The position numbers were made by a program, and so were the translations under genes. The notes beneath the pieces are model-generated. The model was given only the letters and a program-made list of their open reading frames with translations. It was not told where the DNA came from and did no database searches. Source: Demequina silvatica (GTDB taxonomy: Bacteria; Actinomycetota; Actinomycetes; Actinomycetales; Demequinaceae). Taken from it: a DNA stretch of 64,000 nt. Positions within the stretch are counted from its first letter, which is position 1. Every line of letters begins with the position of its first letter. Positions 50,068-57,512 of this stretch are shown piece by piece. The DNA is taken from the NCBI RefSeq assembly GCF_000971215.1, contig NZ_BBMA01000003.1, positions 248,001-312,000 of the forward strand. The letters run 5' to 3'.

Positions 50068-51465
50068 GTGACCGAGCAGATCGACCCCGAGCAGGGCACC
50101 ACCGACCCCGCGACCGCGCCCGCCGAGCCCGAGGTCGCCCGCCGCCGCCTGTCGCGCCACCTGGTGGACATCACCCCGCTCAAGGCGAGCCCCGCGTTCG
50201 CGCGCCTGTGGATCGGCGGCGCGGTGTCCGGCATCGGCGCGTTCATGACCCAGGTCGCGGTGGGCCTCCAGATCCACGAGATCACGGGCTCCACGTTCAT
50301 GGTGGGCCTGGTGGGAGGCATCTCGCTGCTGCCCATGATCGTGGCCGGCCTGTGGGGCGGCATGATCGCGGACGTCTTCGACCGTCGGAAGGTGCTCATC
50401 GCATCGTCCCTGGTGTCCTGGGCCTCGACGCTGGCCCTGGTCGCCCTCGCCTTCTGGGACGTGCACCTCCAGGGCGGCGGCGAGCACGCGCCGGTGTGGC
50501 CGTTCTACCTGGTCACCACCGTCAACGCCGTCGCGACCACGGTGGGCAGCGCGGCGCGCGGCTCGGTGGTGGGGCGCATCCTGCCCGAGCACCTCATCAG
50601 TCGCGCCACCGCCCTCAACGGCATCAGCTTCGGCGCGATGGTCACCGTGGGCCCCGCGCTCGCGGGCGTGCTCGCGGCGGGCGTGGGCCTGCCGTGGACG
50701 TTCGTGGTCGACGCGGTGCTGTTCAGCGCCGGATTCCTCGGGATCTGGATGCTTCCGCCGCTGCCGCGGCTGGGGGAGAAGGTCGACGCGGGCTGGCACG
50801 TGGTCAAGGAGGGGCTCACCTTCCTGCGGCACGCGCCGAACATCCGCATGAGCTTCATCGTCGACATCATCGCGATGACGTTCGGCCGCCCCTATGTGCT
50901 CTTCCCGGCGCTCGGCGCGACCGTGGTCGGCGGCGAGTCCCTTACGGTGGGCGCGCTCACCGCGGCCGGCGCGATCGGCACGCTGCTCACCAGCCTGTTC
51001 TCCGGCCGCATCTCGCACGTCCACCGTCACGGCATCGCGATCTCGCGCGCCATCCAGGTGTTCGGCGCGTTCGCCCTGATGTTCGGCGTGGTCACGCTGT
51101 TCGCCGTGAACGGCGACCACGCGGCCGGACCCGGCTGGTCCGGCACCGACCTGTCGATGCTCGCCCTCATGGCGCTCGCGATGGCGGGCATGGGCGCGTC
51201 CGACGAGGTCAGCGCGATCTTCCGCCAGACCATGATCATCACCGCGGCGCCCGACCAGATGCGCGGCCGCCTCCAGGGCGTGTTCATGGTGGTGGTCACC
51301 GGTGGGCCGCGCATCGGCGACATGTACGCGGGGATCCTCGCGACCGCGGTCGCGCTGTGGTTCCCGCCGCTCCTGGGCGGGATCGTCATCATCGCCCTCA
51401 TCGCGATCCTCACCCGCGCGCAGCGGGCGTGGCGCGAGTACGACGCGCAGTCGCCCACGCCGTAG
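50068..51465 (+). CDS. MFS transporter (MFS_3-type exporter)
   Basis: This 465-residue protein has about 10-12 membrane helices. The motif GLWGGMIADVFDRRKVLIASSLVSW is the loop 2-3 signature of the MFS superfamily, and FAFLRHAPN-like and PDQMRGRLQGVFMVVVTGGPRIGD segments match enterobactin-exporter-like (MFS_3) proteins. The substrate is unknown; export of a small molecule is likely. A GGACGATGCG word lies at 50400 within SSL. It diverges from metNIQ. Confidence 0.88.
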   Translation: MTEQIDPEQGTTDPATAPAEPEVARRRLSRHLVDITPLKASPAFARLWIGGAVSGIGAFMTQVAVGLQIHEITGSTFMVGLVGGISLLPMIVAGLWGGMIADVFDRRKVLIASSLVSWASTLALVALAFWDVHLQGGGEHAPVWPFYLVTTVNAVATTVGSAARGSVVGRILPEHLISRATALNGISFGAMVTVGPALAGVLAAGVGLPWTFVVDAVLFSAGFLGIWMLPPLPRLGEKVDAGWHVVKEGLTFLRHAPNIRMSFIVDIIAMTFGRPYVLFPALGATVVGGESLTVGALTAAGAIGTLLTSLFSGRISHVHRHGIAISRAIQVFGAFALMFGVVTLFAVNGDHAAGPGWSGTDLSMLALMALAMAGMGASDEVSAIFRQTMIITAAPDQMRGRLQGVFMVVVTGGPRIGDMYAGILATAVALWFPPLLGGIVIIALIAILTRAQRAWREYDAQSPTP

Positions 51466-51473
51466 GGGCGCGG

Positions 51474-51483
51474 GGACGATGCG
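51474..51483 (+). repeat. Dispersed GGACGATGCG word between convergent genes
   Basis: Exact copy in the extended form GGGGACGATGCGCGGG, in the 41-bp gap between the convergent MFS and lipoprotein genes. Confidence 0.8.
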
Positions 51484-51506
51484 CGGGCCGGGTCGGGTGG
51501 GGCGGC

Positions 51507-52094
51507 TCAGCCCTCCGCGGGCTGGGGGTTGAGGCTCGCGGCGACCTCGCGCGCGAGCTCGAGGGTGATGTCCTTGCCCTCCTTGCGGCCGGGCTGGATG
51601 TAGGACACCTTGACGAAGCTCCCGTCGACCTCCATGCCGATGGTGCGGCGGCTGGGGTGCGTGTACGCGTTCTCGGCGCCGGGGATGTTCTTCTTGACGG
51701 TGTACGTCTTGCCCAGCTGCGCCTCCGCGAGCTCGCGGTGGCGGGCGGCGTCCGGGTACTCCCAGTTGATCTCGACGACCACGCGCGGCTCGGTGCGCTC
51801 GTCGTTCTGGGGGTGCCACTCGCAGATGTTGCGGCCGTCGTAGGACAGGCTCGAGTTGAACTCGCCGTCGACCATCTTGAGCCCCGCGAGCTTGTTGAGC
51901 CGCTTGAGCGTGAGGGTGTCGCACGGGTCGGGGGTGCCCGCCGGCGCCTCCGCGATGGCCGAGACGGTCGGGTTCGCCGCCGCCGAGGGGTCCGCCGAGG
52001 GCTCCGTGTCCGAGTCGAGCGGCGTGCAGCCGGCGAGCGTGACGGCTGCGCCGACGGCGGCTGCCGTCCAGGCGGGCAGGAGGCGAGGCATCAT
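51507..52094 (-). CDS. DUF3558 lipoprotein
   Basis: This 195-residue protein has a signal peptide and lipobox (AAVTLAGCTPLDS, Cys at about 23). The mature part has PCDTLTLKRLNKLAGLK, DGRNICEWHP and ISYIQPGRKEG-like strands typical of actinobacterial DUF3558 cell-surface proteins, including the two conserved cysteines. Function unknown. Two adjacent ATGs (52094 and 52091) are possible starts. Confidence 0.82.
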   Translation of the reverse strand: MMPRLLPAWTAAAVGAAVTLAGCTPLDSDTEPSADPSAAANPTVSAIAEAPAGTPDPCDTLTLKRLNKLAGLKMVDGEFNSSLSYDGRNICEWHPQNDERTEPRVVVEINWEYPDAARHRELAEAQLGKTYTVKKNIPGAENAYTHPSRRTIGMEVDGSFVKVSYIQPGRKEGKDITLELAREVAASLNPQPAEG

Positions 52095-52197
52095 GCGGGG
52101 GTCCCTTTCGTCACGGAGACGCTAGCATCCGCGGCGCGCGCCGCCACGTCGTGCCTGGTTCTCACGGGCGCGGTCGCCGCGGCGCTACGGTGGGACC

Positions 52198-52653
52198 GTG
52201 CACGATGACGCCACCACCGCGACCCTGGTCGCCTCGCGAGCCCTCCTCGGGATCGTCGCCCGCTCGCTCGCGCCCGCCCTCTCCGAGGTGACGGTGCCTC
52301 AGTTCCGCGTGCTCGTGGTGCTGTCGGGCGAGGGATCGCTGCGCATGGGCGACCTCGCGGAGCGCATCGGCATCCACCCGTCCACGCTGACGCGCACCGT
52401 CGAGCGCCTCCAGCACGGCGGTTGGATCACGCGCGCCGAGTCGCCCGAGAGCCGCCGCGAGGTCCGCGTCAGCCTGTCCGAGTCCGGCGCGGAGCTGGTG
52501 ACCACGGTGACCGAGCGGCGCCGCGCGCTCCTGCGCGAGGTGCTCGCCGAGGTCGCGCCCGAGGACCGCGAGGCGGTGCGCCTCGGGATGGAGGCCTTCG
52601 CGCGCGCGGCGGGGGAGCCGGACCCGCGCGACCTCCTCGAGCTGGGGATCTGA
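52198..52653 (+). CDS. MarR-family transcriptional regulator
   Basis: This 151-residue protein has a winged helix with RMGDLAERIGIHPSTLTRTVERLQHGGWITRAESPESRREVRVSLSESG, the MarR DNA-binding core. The flanking helices serve dimerisation. GTG 52198 is preceded by TACGGT with 6 nt spacing, indicating a leaderless transcript. It lies next to the MFS exporter region but on its own unit; it may control an exporter. Confidence 0.9.
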   Translation: MHDDATTATLVASRALLGIVARSLAPALSEVTVPQFRVLVVLSGEGSLRMGDLAERIGIHPSTLTRTVERLQHGGWITRAESPESRREVRVSLSESGAELVTTVTERRRALLREVLAEVAPEDREAVRLGMEAFARAAGEPDPRDLLELGI

Positions 52654-52660
52654 CCCCCGC

Positions 52661-53137
52661 TCACTCCATGTCGGTGAAGCCCAGCTGGCGAGCCGCCTCG
52701 TAGATGACGATCGACGCCGCATTCGACAGGTTGAGCGACCGCCGGCCCGGCAGCATCGGGATCCGCACCCACTCGGTCACGCGCGGGTGGTCGAGCGCCT
52801 CCTCGGGCAGCCCCGTGGGCTCGGGGCCGAACATGAGGATGTCCTCGGCGCGGTACTCGACCTCCGTGTAGGTGGTGCCGGCGCGCGCCGTGAACGCGAA
52901 GACGCGGGACTCCGGCAGCTCGTCGAGCATCGCGTCGAGGCTCGGGTGCACGGTCACCGTCGCGAGGTCGTGATAGTCGAGTCCGGCGCGGCGCAGCTTG
53001 GAGTCCTCGAGCTCGAACCCCAGCGGCTCGATCAGGCGCAGGGGCGCGCCGGTGACGGCGGACAGCCGGATCGCGCTGCCGGTGTTCTCAGGGATGCGGG
53101 GCTCGTAGAAGGCGATCGACGGGAGGGCGACGGGCAT
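52661..53137 (-). CDS. trmL: tRNA (cytidine34/uridine34-2'-O)-methyltransferase TrmL
   Basis: This 158-residue SPOUT methyltransferase has IAFYEPRIPENTGSAIRLSAVTGAPLRLIEPLGF, MFGPEPTGLPEEAL and IPMLPGRRSLNLSNAASIVIYEAARQLGF, the knot motifs that bind SAM. It methylates the wobble base of leucine tRNAs. CAGACT 6 nt before ATG 53137 suggests a leaderless mRNA. Confidence 0.93.
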   Translation of the reverse strand: MPVALPSIAFYEPRIPENTGSAIRLSAVTGAPLRLIEPLGFELEDSKLRRAGLDYHDLATVTVHPSLDAMLDELPESRVFAFTARAGTTYTEVEYRAEDILMFGPEPTGLPEEALDHPRVTEWVRIPMLPGRRSLNLSNAASIVIYEAARQLGFTDME

Positions 53138-53164
53138 GCCGCCAGTCTGGCACGCGCCGCCCGC

Positions 53165-53200
53165 GGGACGATGCGACGGCCGGGACCGCCGCATCGTCCC
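53165..53200. repeat. Inverted pair of GGACGATGCG words between divergent genes
   Basis: GGGACGATGCG (53165-53175) and its inverse (53190-53200) form a 15-bp stem with one mismatch and a 6-nt loop. It lies between the divergent leaderless starts of trmL (53137) and the ABC exporter (53246), so it cannot be a simple terminator. Confidence 0.8.
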
Positions 53201-53245
53201 CTCGCGCGGGGGTCGGGTGTCGTAGGGCGGCCCTAGGCTCTCCCC

Positions 53246-55132
53246 ATGAGCCATCCCGCACCCGCCGGCAGCCGCCGCGCCGCCATGGGCGGCGGCAAGA
53301 ACGGGATGCGGCTCGCGAGCTTCGACGAGGAGGCGCAGCGCGCCCTCAACGCGGAGGCGCCCGACATCCCCGACCTGTGGCCGCGCGTGGTCGCCCTGTT
53401 CCGGCCCTACCGCGGCGCGCTGATCACCACCGCGGTGCTGGTGGTCGCGGCGGCGGCCGCGACGGTGGTGCCGCCGCTGATAGTCGAGCGGATCTTCGAC
53501 AACGCCCTGTTCCCGGCCTCGGGCACCGTGCAGGTGGGGCTGCTCGCGGAGCTGGTGGCCGTGATGATCGTCATCTACGTGGTCGCGGCGGGGCTGCAGG
53601 TGTGGCAGACGTATCTCACCTCCTCGGTGGGCAACCGGGTCACGGGCGACCTGCGCGAGCGGCTGTTCGCGCGCCTGCAGTCGATGGAGCTGGCGTTCTT
53701 CACCCGCACCAAGACCGGCGTCATCCAGTCGCGCCTGCAGAACGACGTGGGCGGGGTCTCCGGGGTTCTCACCACGTTCGTGTCCAGCATCGTGGGCAAC
53801 ACGGTGACGGTCGCCGCCTCGCTGGTCGCGATGATCCTGCTCGACTGGCGGCTCACGGTGCTCGCGGTGATCCTCATGCCCGCGCTGGTGATGGTGCAGC
53901 GGCGGGTGGGACGGGTGCGCGCGCGCATCGCCGCCCGCACCCAGGAGTCGCTGTCCGAGCTCACCGCCATCACGCAGGAGACGCTGTCCGTCAGCGGCAT
54001 CCTCCTGTCCAAGGTCTACAACCGTCAGCGCCTCGAGACCGACCGCTTCCGCGCGGAGAACGCCACCCAGATCCGGCTGCAGGTGCAGCAGGCCATGACG
54101 GGGCAGTGGTTCTTCGGGCTGGTGACCGTGGTGATGTCCTCCGTGCCGGCGGTCATCTACCTCGCGGCGGGGCTGCTCATCTCGCAGGGGTCGACGGTGC
54201 TCACCGCGGGCACCATCGTCGCGTTCACGGCGGTTCAGTCGCGCCTGCTGTTCCCGCTGATGGCGCTCATGCGGGTCGCCCTCGAGGTGCAGACCTCGCG
54301 CGCCCTGTTCGCGCGGATCTTCGAGTACCTGGACCTCGAGCCCGCCATCCGCGACGCGCCGGACGCCGTGGGGGTCGAGGACGCGCCGGGCCCCCTGGGC
54401 GCGGTCGAGTTCCGCGACGTGGTGTTCCGGTATCCCGGCGCGCGCGAGGATGCCGCGCCCACCCTGGACGGCGTGACGTTCCGGATCGAGCCGGGCACGT
54501 CGCACGCCTTCGTGGGTCCGTCCGGGGCGGGCAAGACCACCGTGGTGTACCTCGCGGCGCGGCTGCACGAGGCGAGCGGGGGAGCGGTGCTGTTCGCGGG
54601 CGAGGACGTGCGCCGCCTGCGCCACGAGTCCGTCGTCGAGCACGTGGGCGTCGTGAGCCAGGAGACCTACCTGTTCCACGCGACCATCGCGGAGAACCTG
54701 CGCTACGCCAAGCCCGACGCCACCGACGCCGAGCTCGAGGACGCGTGCCGGCGGGCGAACATCCATGACGCGATCATGGGGTTCGAGCACGGCTACGCGA
54801 CGGTGGTGGGCGAGCGCGGCTACCGCCTGTCGGGCGGGGAGAAGCAGCGCATCGCGATCGCGCGCGTCCTGCTCAAGGACCCGCCGGTGCTGCTGCTCGA
54901 CGAGGCCACCAGCGCGCTCGACACCGTCTCCGAGCGGGTGGTGCAGGCCGCGCTCGACCGCGCGGCCGAGGGACGGACCACGCTGGTGGTCGCGCACCGG
55001 CTGTCCACCGTCCGCGGCGCGGACGTCATCCACGTGGTCGAACGCGGGCGCATCGTCGAGTCGGGCACCCACGCCGAGCTGCTCGCGAGCGGGGGACTCT
55101 ACGCCCGGCTCGCCCTCGAGCAGTCGGACTAG
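53246..55132 (+). CDS. ABC transporter, fused permease-ATPase (exporter type)
   Basis: This 628-residue half-transporter has a six-helix ABC_membrane domain (about 55-340) and a C-terminal NBD with Walker A GPSGAGKTT, signature LSGGEKQRIAIARVL and Walker B VLLLDEATSALD. It is of the MsbA/LmrA exporter class, so it exports lipids or drugs as a homodimer; the substrate is unknown. TAGGCT 6 nt before ATG 53246 suggests a leaderless mRNA. Confidence 0.92.
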   Translation: MSHPAPAGSRRAAMGGGKNGMRLASFDEEAQRALNAEAPDIPDLWPRVVALFRPYRGALITTAVLVVAAAAATVVPPLIVERIFDNALFPASGTVQVGLLAELVAVMIVIYVVAAGLQVWQTYLTSSVGNRVTGDLRERLFARLQSMELAFFTRTKTGVIQSRLQNDVGGVSGVLTTFVSSIVGNTVTVAASLVAMILLDWRLTVLAVILMPALVMVQRRVGRVRARIAARTQESLSELTAITQETLSVSGILLSKVYNRQRLETDRFRAENATQIRLQVQQAMTGQWFFGLVTVVMSSVPAVIYLAAGLLISQGSTVLTAGTIVAFTAVQSRLLFPLMALMRVALEVQTSRALFARIFEYLDLEPAIRDAPDAVGVEDAPGPLGAVEFRDVVFRYPGAREDAAPTLDGVTFRIEPGTSHAFVGPSGAGKTTVVYLAARLHEASGGAVLFAGEDVRRLRHESVVEHVGVVSQETYLFHATIAENLRYAKPDATDAELEDACRRANIHDAIMGFEHGYATVVGERGYRLSGGEKQRIAIARVLLKDPPVLLLDEATSALDTVSERVVQAALDRAAEGRTTLVVAHRLSTVRGADVIHVVERGRIVESGTHAELLASGGLYARLALEQSD

Positions 55133-55165
55133 GGTGGACAGGGCGACGATGCGAGAGGAGCGCCC

Positions 55166-56866
55166 GTGAGCGACGACTGGTGGAAGTCCGCGGTGGTGTA
55201 CCAGGTGTACCCGCGAAGCTTCCAGGATTCCAACGGCGACGGGATCGGGGACCTCCAGGGGATCCGGTCGCGGCTCGATCACCTCGAGTGGCTCGGTGTC
55301 GACGTCATCTGGCTGTCGCCCATCTACGCCTCGCCGCAGGCCGACAACGGCTACGACATCTCCGACTACCAGGCGATCGACCCGACGTTCGGCGACCTCG
55401 ACGACTTCGACGCGCTGCTCACGGCGGCGCACGCGCGCGGCATGAAGGTCGTGATGGACCTGGTGGTCAACCACACGTCCGACGAGCACCCGTGGTTCCT
55501 GGAGTCGCGCGCGTCCAAGCGCAGCCCCAAGCGCGACTGGTACTGGTGGCGTCCGCCGCGCGACGGCTTCGAGCCCGGCGCGCCCGGCGCGGAGCCCACC
55601 AACTGGCGCGCGTTCTTCTCGGGACCCGCGTGGGCGCTCGACGAGGAGTCCGGCGAGTACTACCTCCACCTGTTCCACCAGAAGCAGCCCGACCTCAACT
55701 GGGAGAACCCCGAGGTCCGCCAGGCCGTCTACGCGATGATGAACTGGTGGCTCGACCGGGGGGTCGACGGCTTCCGCATGGACGTCATCAACCTCATCTC
55801 GAAGGTGCTGCCGCTGCGCGACGGCGAGCCGCTCCCCGGCGGGCTGGGCAACGGCTTCCCGCTGTACGCATGCGGGCCCCGCAACCACGAGTTCCTGCAG
55901 GAGATGCACCGCGAGGTGTTCGCCGGGCGCACCGGTCGCTACCTCACGGTGGGCGAGACGCCCGGCGCGACCGTCGACGACGCGATCCTGTTCACCGACC
56001 CCGACCGCGCCGAGGTCGACATGGTCTTCCAGTTCGAGCACGTCGACGTGGACCACGGACCGCTGGGCAAGTTCGACCCGCAGCCGCTCGACCTGGTGCG
56101 GCTCAAGGCGATCCTCGGGCGCTGGCAGGCCGCGCTCGCGGAGCGCGGCTGGAACTCGCTGTACTGGGACAACCACGACCAGCCGCGTGTGGTCTCCCGC
56201 TTCGGGGACGACCGCGACCACTGGGCCGCCTCCGCCAAGGCGCTGGCCGCCGTCCTCCACCTCATGCGCGGCACGCCGTACATCTACCAGGGTGAGGAGC
56301 TGGGCATGACGAACGCCGGCCTCACCTCGATCGATCAGTACCGCGACGTCGAGTCGCTCAACGCCTACGACGAGCTGCGCGAGATGGACGTGCCGGAGCA
56401 GCGGATCCTCGACGGCCTCGCCGCCATGAGCCGCGACAACGCGCGCACGCCGGTGCAGTGGGACGGGTCCGCTCACGGCGGCTTCACCACGGGCGCGCCG
56501 TGGCTGCGGGTGACGCCCAACCACACGTGGCTGAACGCTGAGGCGCAGCGGGAGGACCCGGACTCGGTGTCCGCGTTCTACAAGGCGCTGATCGCGCTGC
56601 GCCACGCCGAGCCCGTGGTCGCCCACGGCTCCTTCGAGATGCTGCTCGCGGAGGACCCGCAGGTGTTCGCGTACCGGAGGGTGCTCGACGGGACGGTGCT
56701 CACCGTGGTCGCGAACATCTCCGGCGCCGAGGTCACCGCGGCGGTCGACGTCGCGCACGGCGGGCTGGTGCTGCACAACCTCGGGGTGTCCGCCACGCCC
56801 TACCCGGCCGGTGCCGGCGAGGTGCCGTTGGGTCCGTGGGAGGCGCGGGTCTACCTGCACCGCTGA
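55166..56866 (+). CDS. Alpha-glucosidase / oligo-1,6-glucosidase (GH13)
   Basis: This 566-residue GH13 enzyme has VIWLSPIYASPQADNGYDISDY, nucleophile region DGFRMDVINLISK, acid region LTVGETPGA and WDNHDQPRVVSRFGDD. The length and the QPDLNWENPEVR motif fit MalL/trehalose-6-phosphate-hydrolase-like alpha-glucosidases. It hydrolyses maltose or isomalto-oligosaccharides inside the cell, which fits with malQ elsewhere in the window. GTG 55166 follows a GAGAGGAG ribosome-binding site. Confidence 0.92.
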   Translation: MSDDWWKSAVVYQVYPRSFQDSNGDGIGDLQGIRSRLDHLEWLGVDVIWLSPIYASPQADNGYDISDYQAIDPTFGDLDDFDALLTAAHARGMKVVMDLVVNHTSDEHPWFLESRASKRSPKRDWYWWRPPRDGFEPGAPGAEPTNWRAFFSGPAWALDEESGEYYLHLFHQKQPDLNWENPEVRQAVYAMMNWWLDRGVDGFRMDVINLISKVLPLRDGEPLPGGLGNGFPLYACGPRNHEFLQEMHREVFAGRTGRYLTVGETPGATVDDAILFTDPDRAEVDMVFQFEHVDVDHGPLGKFDPQPLDLVRLKAILGRWQAALAERGWNSLYWDNHDQPRVVSRFGDDRDHWAASAKALAAVLHLMRGTPYIYQGEELGMTNAGLTSIDQYRDVESLNAYDELREMDVPEQRILDGLAAMSRDNARTPVQWDGSAHGGFTTGAPWLRVTPNHTWLNAEAQREDPDSVSAFYKALIALRHAEPVVAHGSFEMLLAEDPQVFAYRRVLDGTVLTVVANISGAEVTAAVDVAHGGLVLHNLGVSATPYPAGAGEVPLGPWEARVYLHR

Positions 56867-56910
56867 GGCGTGGGCTGGTGCGCGCTGCGGGGCGCCGACC
56901 TGCGCGTCCC

Positions 56911-56990
56911 GGTGACACATGAGTGCTCGCCGCTTCCTGGTGACACCACGGTGCTCGCACATGCCGCTGTGCGGGCACCCAGGTGTCACG
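56911..56990. repeat. Three copies of a 20-bp GTGACAC...GTGCYCGC repeat
   Basis: GGTGACACATGAGTGCTCGC (56911-56930) and GGTGACACCACGGTGCTCGC (56939-56958) are direct copies (16/20). An inverted copy (56971-56990) matches the second at 16/20. The arrangement could be an operator cluster or an insertion-sequence end remnant. Confidence 0.65.
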
Positions 56991-57030
56991 GGGAGACGTC
57001 AGCCCGCACCCGGGGCGCCCGTGGTCTCAC

Positions 57031-57078
57031 TGATCATCCGGCGCAGAAAAGGCGTGGTGGATCTGCAAGATCCGATCA
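57031..57078. repeat. Hairpin with GCAGA/TCTGC core, copy 1
   Basis: GCAGA (57043-57047) and TCTGC (57062-57066) flank a purine- and GG-rich loop; outside, TGATC at 57031 pairs with GATCA at 57074. A related hairpin lies at 57350-57407. Confidence 0.5.
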
Positions 57079-57159
57079 ACTGAACCGGTGGCCCTCCTCG
57101 TGCGCACCGGACCGCCGCCCGCGTGCTCCGGCTTCTGTGCGTGCGCCGCGGAGGGTGAA

Positions 57160-57230
57160 CGGAGCCAGTCGAGATTCCTTGTCACGGCAATCGGGAGGAA
57201 TGCCATGACAAGGAATCTCAACTGACTCCG
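57160..57230. repeat. Near-perfect 30-bp inverted repeat with an 11-nt loop
   Basis: The arms 57160-57189 and 57201-57230 match at 27/30. All three differences are transitions that become G.U wobbles in a minus-strand transcript, so the minus-strand RNA would be fully paired. The arm core is GAGATTCCTTGTCA. It has no T-tract, and it lies between convergent genes. Confidence 0.8.
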
Positions 57231-57349
57231 CTCGACCTGCCGCAGCGTCTTGCCTGGTAGATGTCTTAATCGGCTGAGGAGCGTCCGAGACGAGCTCGAG
57301 CGGCGCGAACCGGCGAGCGTGCCGATCGCACGCTCGTATGCTCAGGCGC

Positions 57350-57407
57350 CCCGGTGATAGCCCGGTGCAGAGAAATGGCCGCGGATCTGCTCCGGCGTAT
57401 CACTGGG
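57350..57407. repeat. Hairpin with GCAGA/TCTGC core, copy 2
   Basis: CCCGGTGATA (57350-57359) pairs with TATCACTGGG (57398-57407), and GCAGA (57367-57371) with TCTGC (57386-57390). The loop resembles that of copy 1 at 57031-57078, indicating a repeated palindromic unit. Confidence 0.6.
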
Positions 57408-57512
57408 CGCGGCGAACAGGGGCGAGCAGCGCTGAGCAGCGGCGAACCCTGACCAACCCCGGCGAACCGTGGAGAACCGCAGCGGGGCCGGGCCATTCTC
57501 GTGCCACCCACC

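Larger units (their letters stand above)
56867..57512. other. Gene-free, palindrome-dense intergenic region (646 bp)
   Basis: I see no supportable gene here between the convergent alpha-glucosidase and M13 peptidase genes. Instead it holds three copies of a 20-bp repeat, a 30-bp near-perfect hairpin, two related hairpins with GCAGA/TCTGC cores and an 8-bp stem at 57314-57334. It may be a degenerate insertion site, a REP-like cluster or a non-coding RNA locus. Confidence 0.7.

Noticed and set aside
52661-56989. Very long minus-strand reading frame (over 1400 codons) spanning the ABC exporter and alpha-glucosidase genes
   Set aside because: It is a high-GC shadow frame with His/Arg/Asp-rich composition. 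Only its last 158 codons (trmL) are real.
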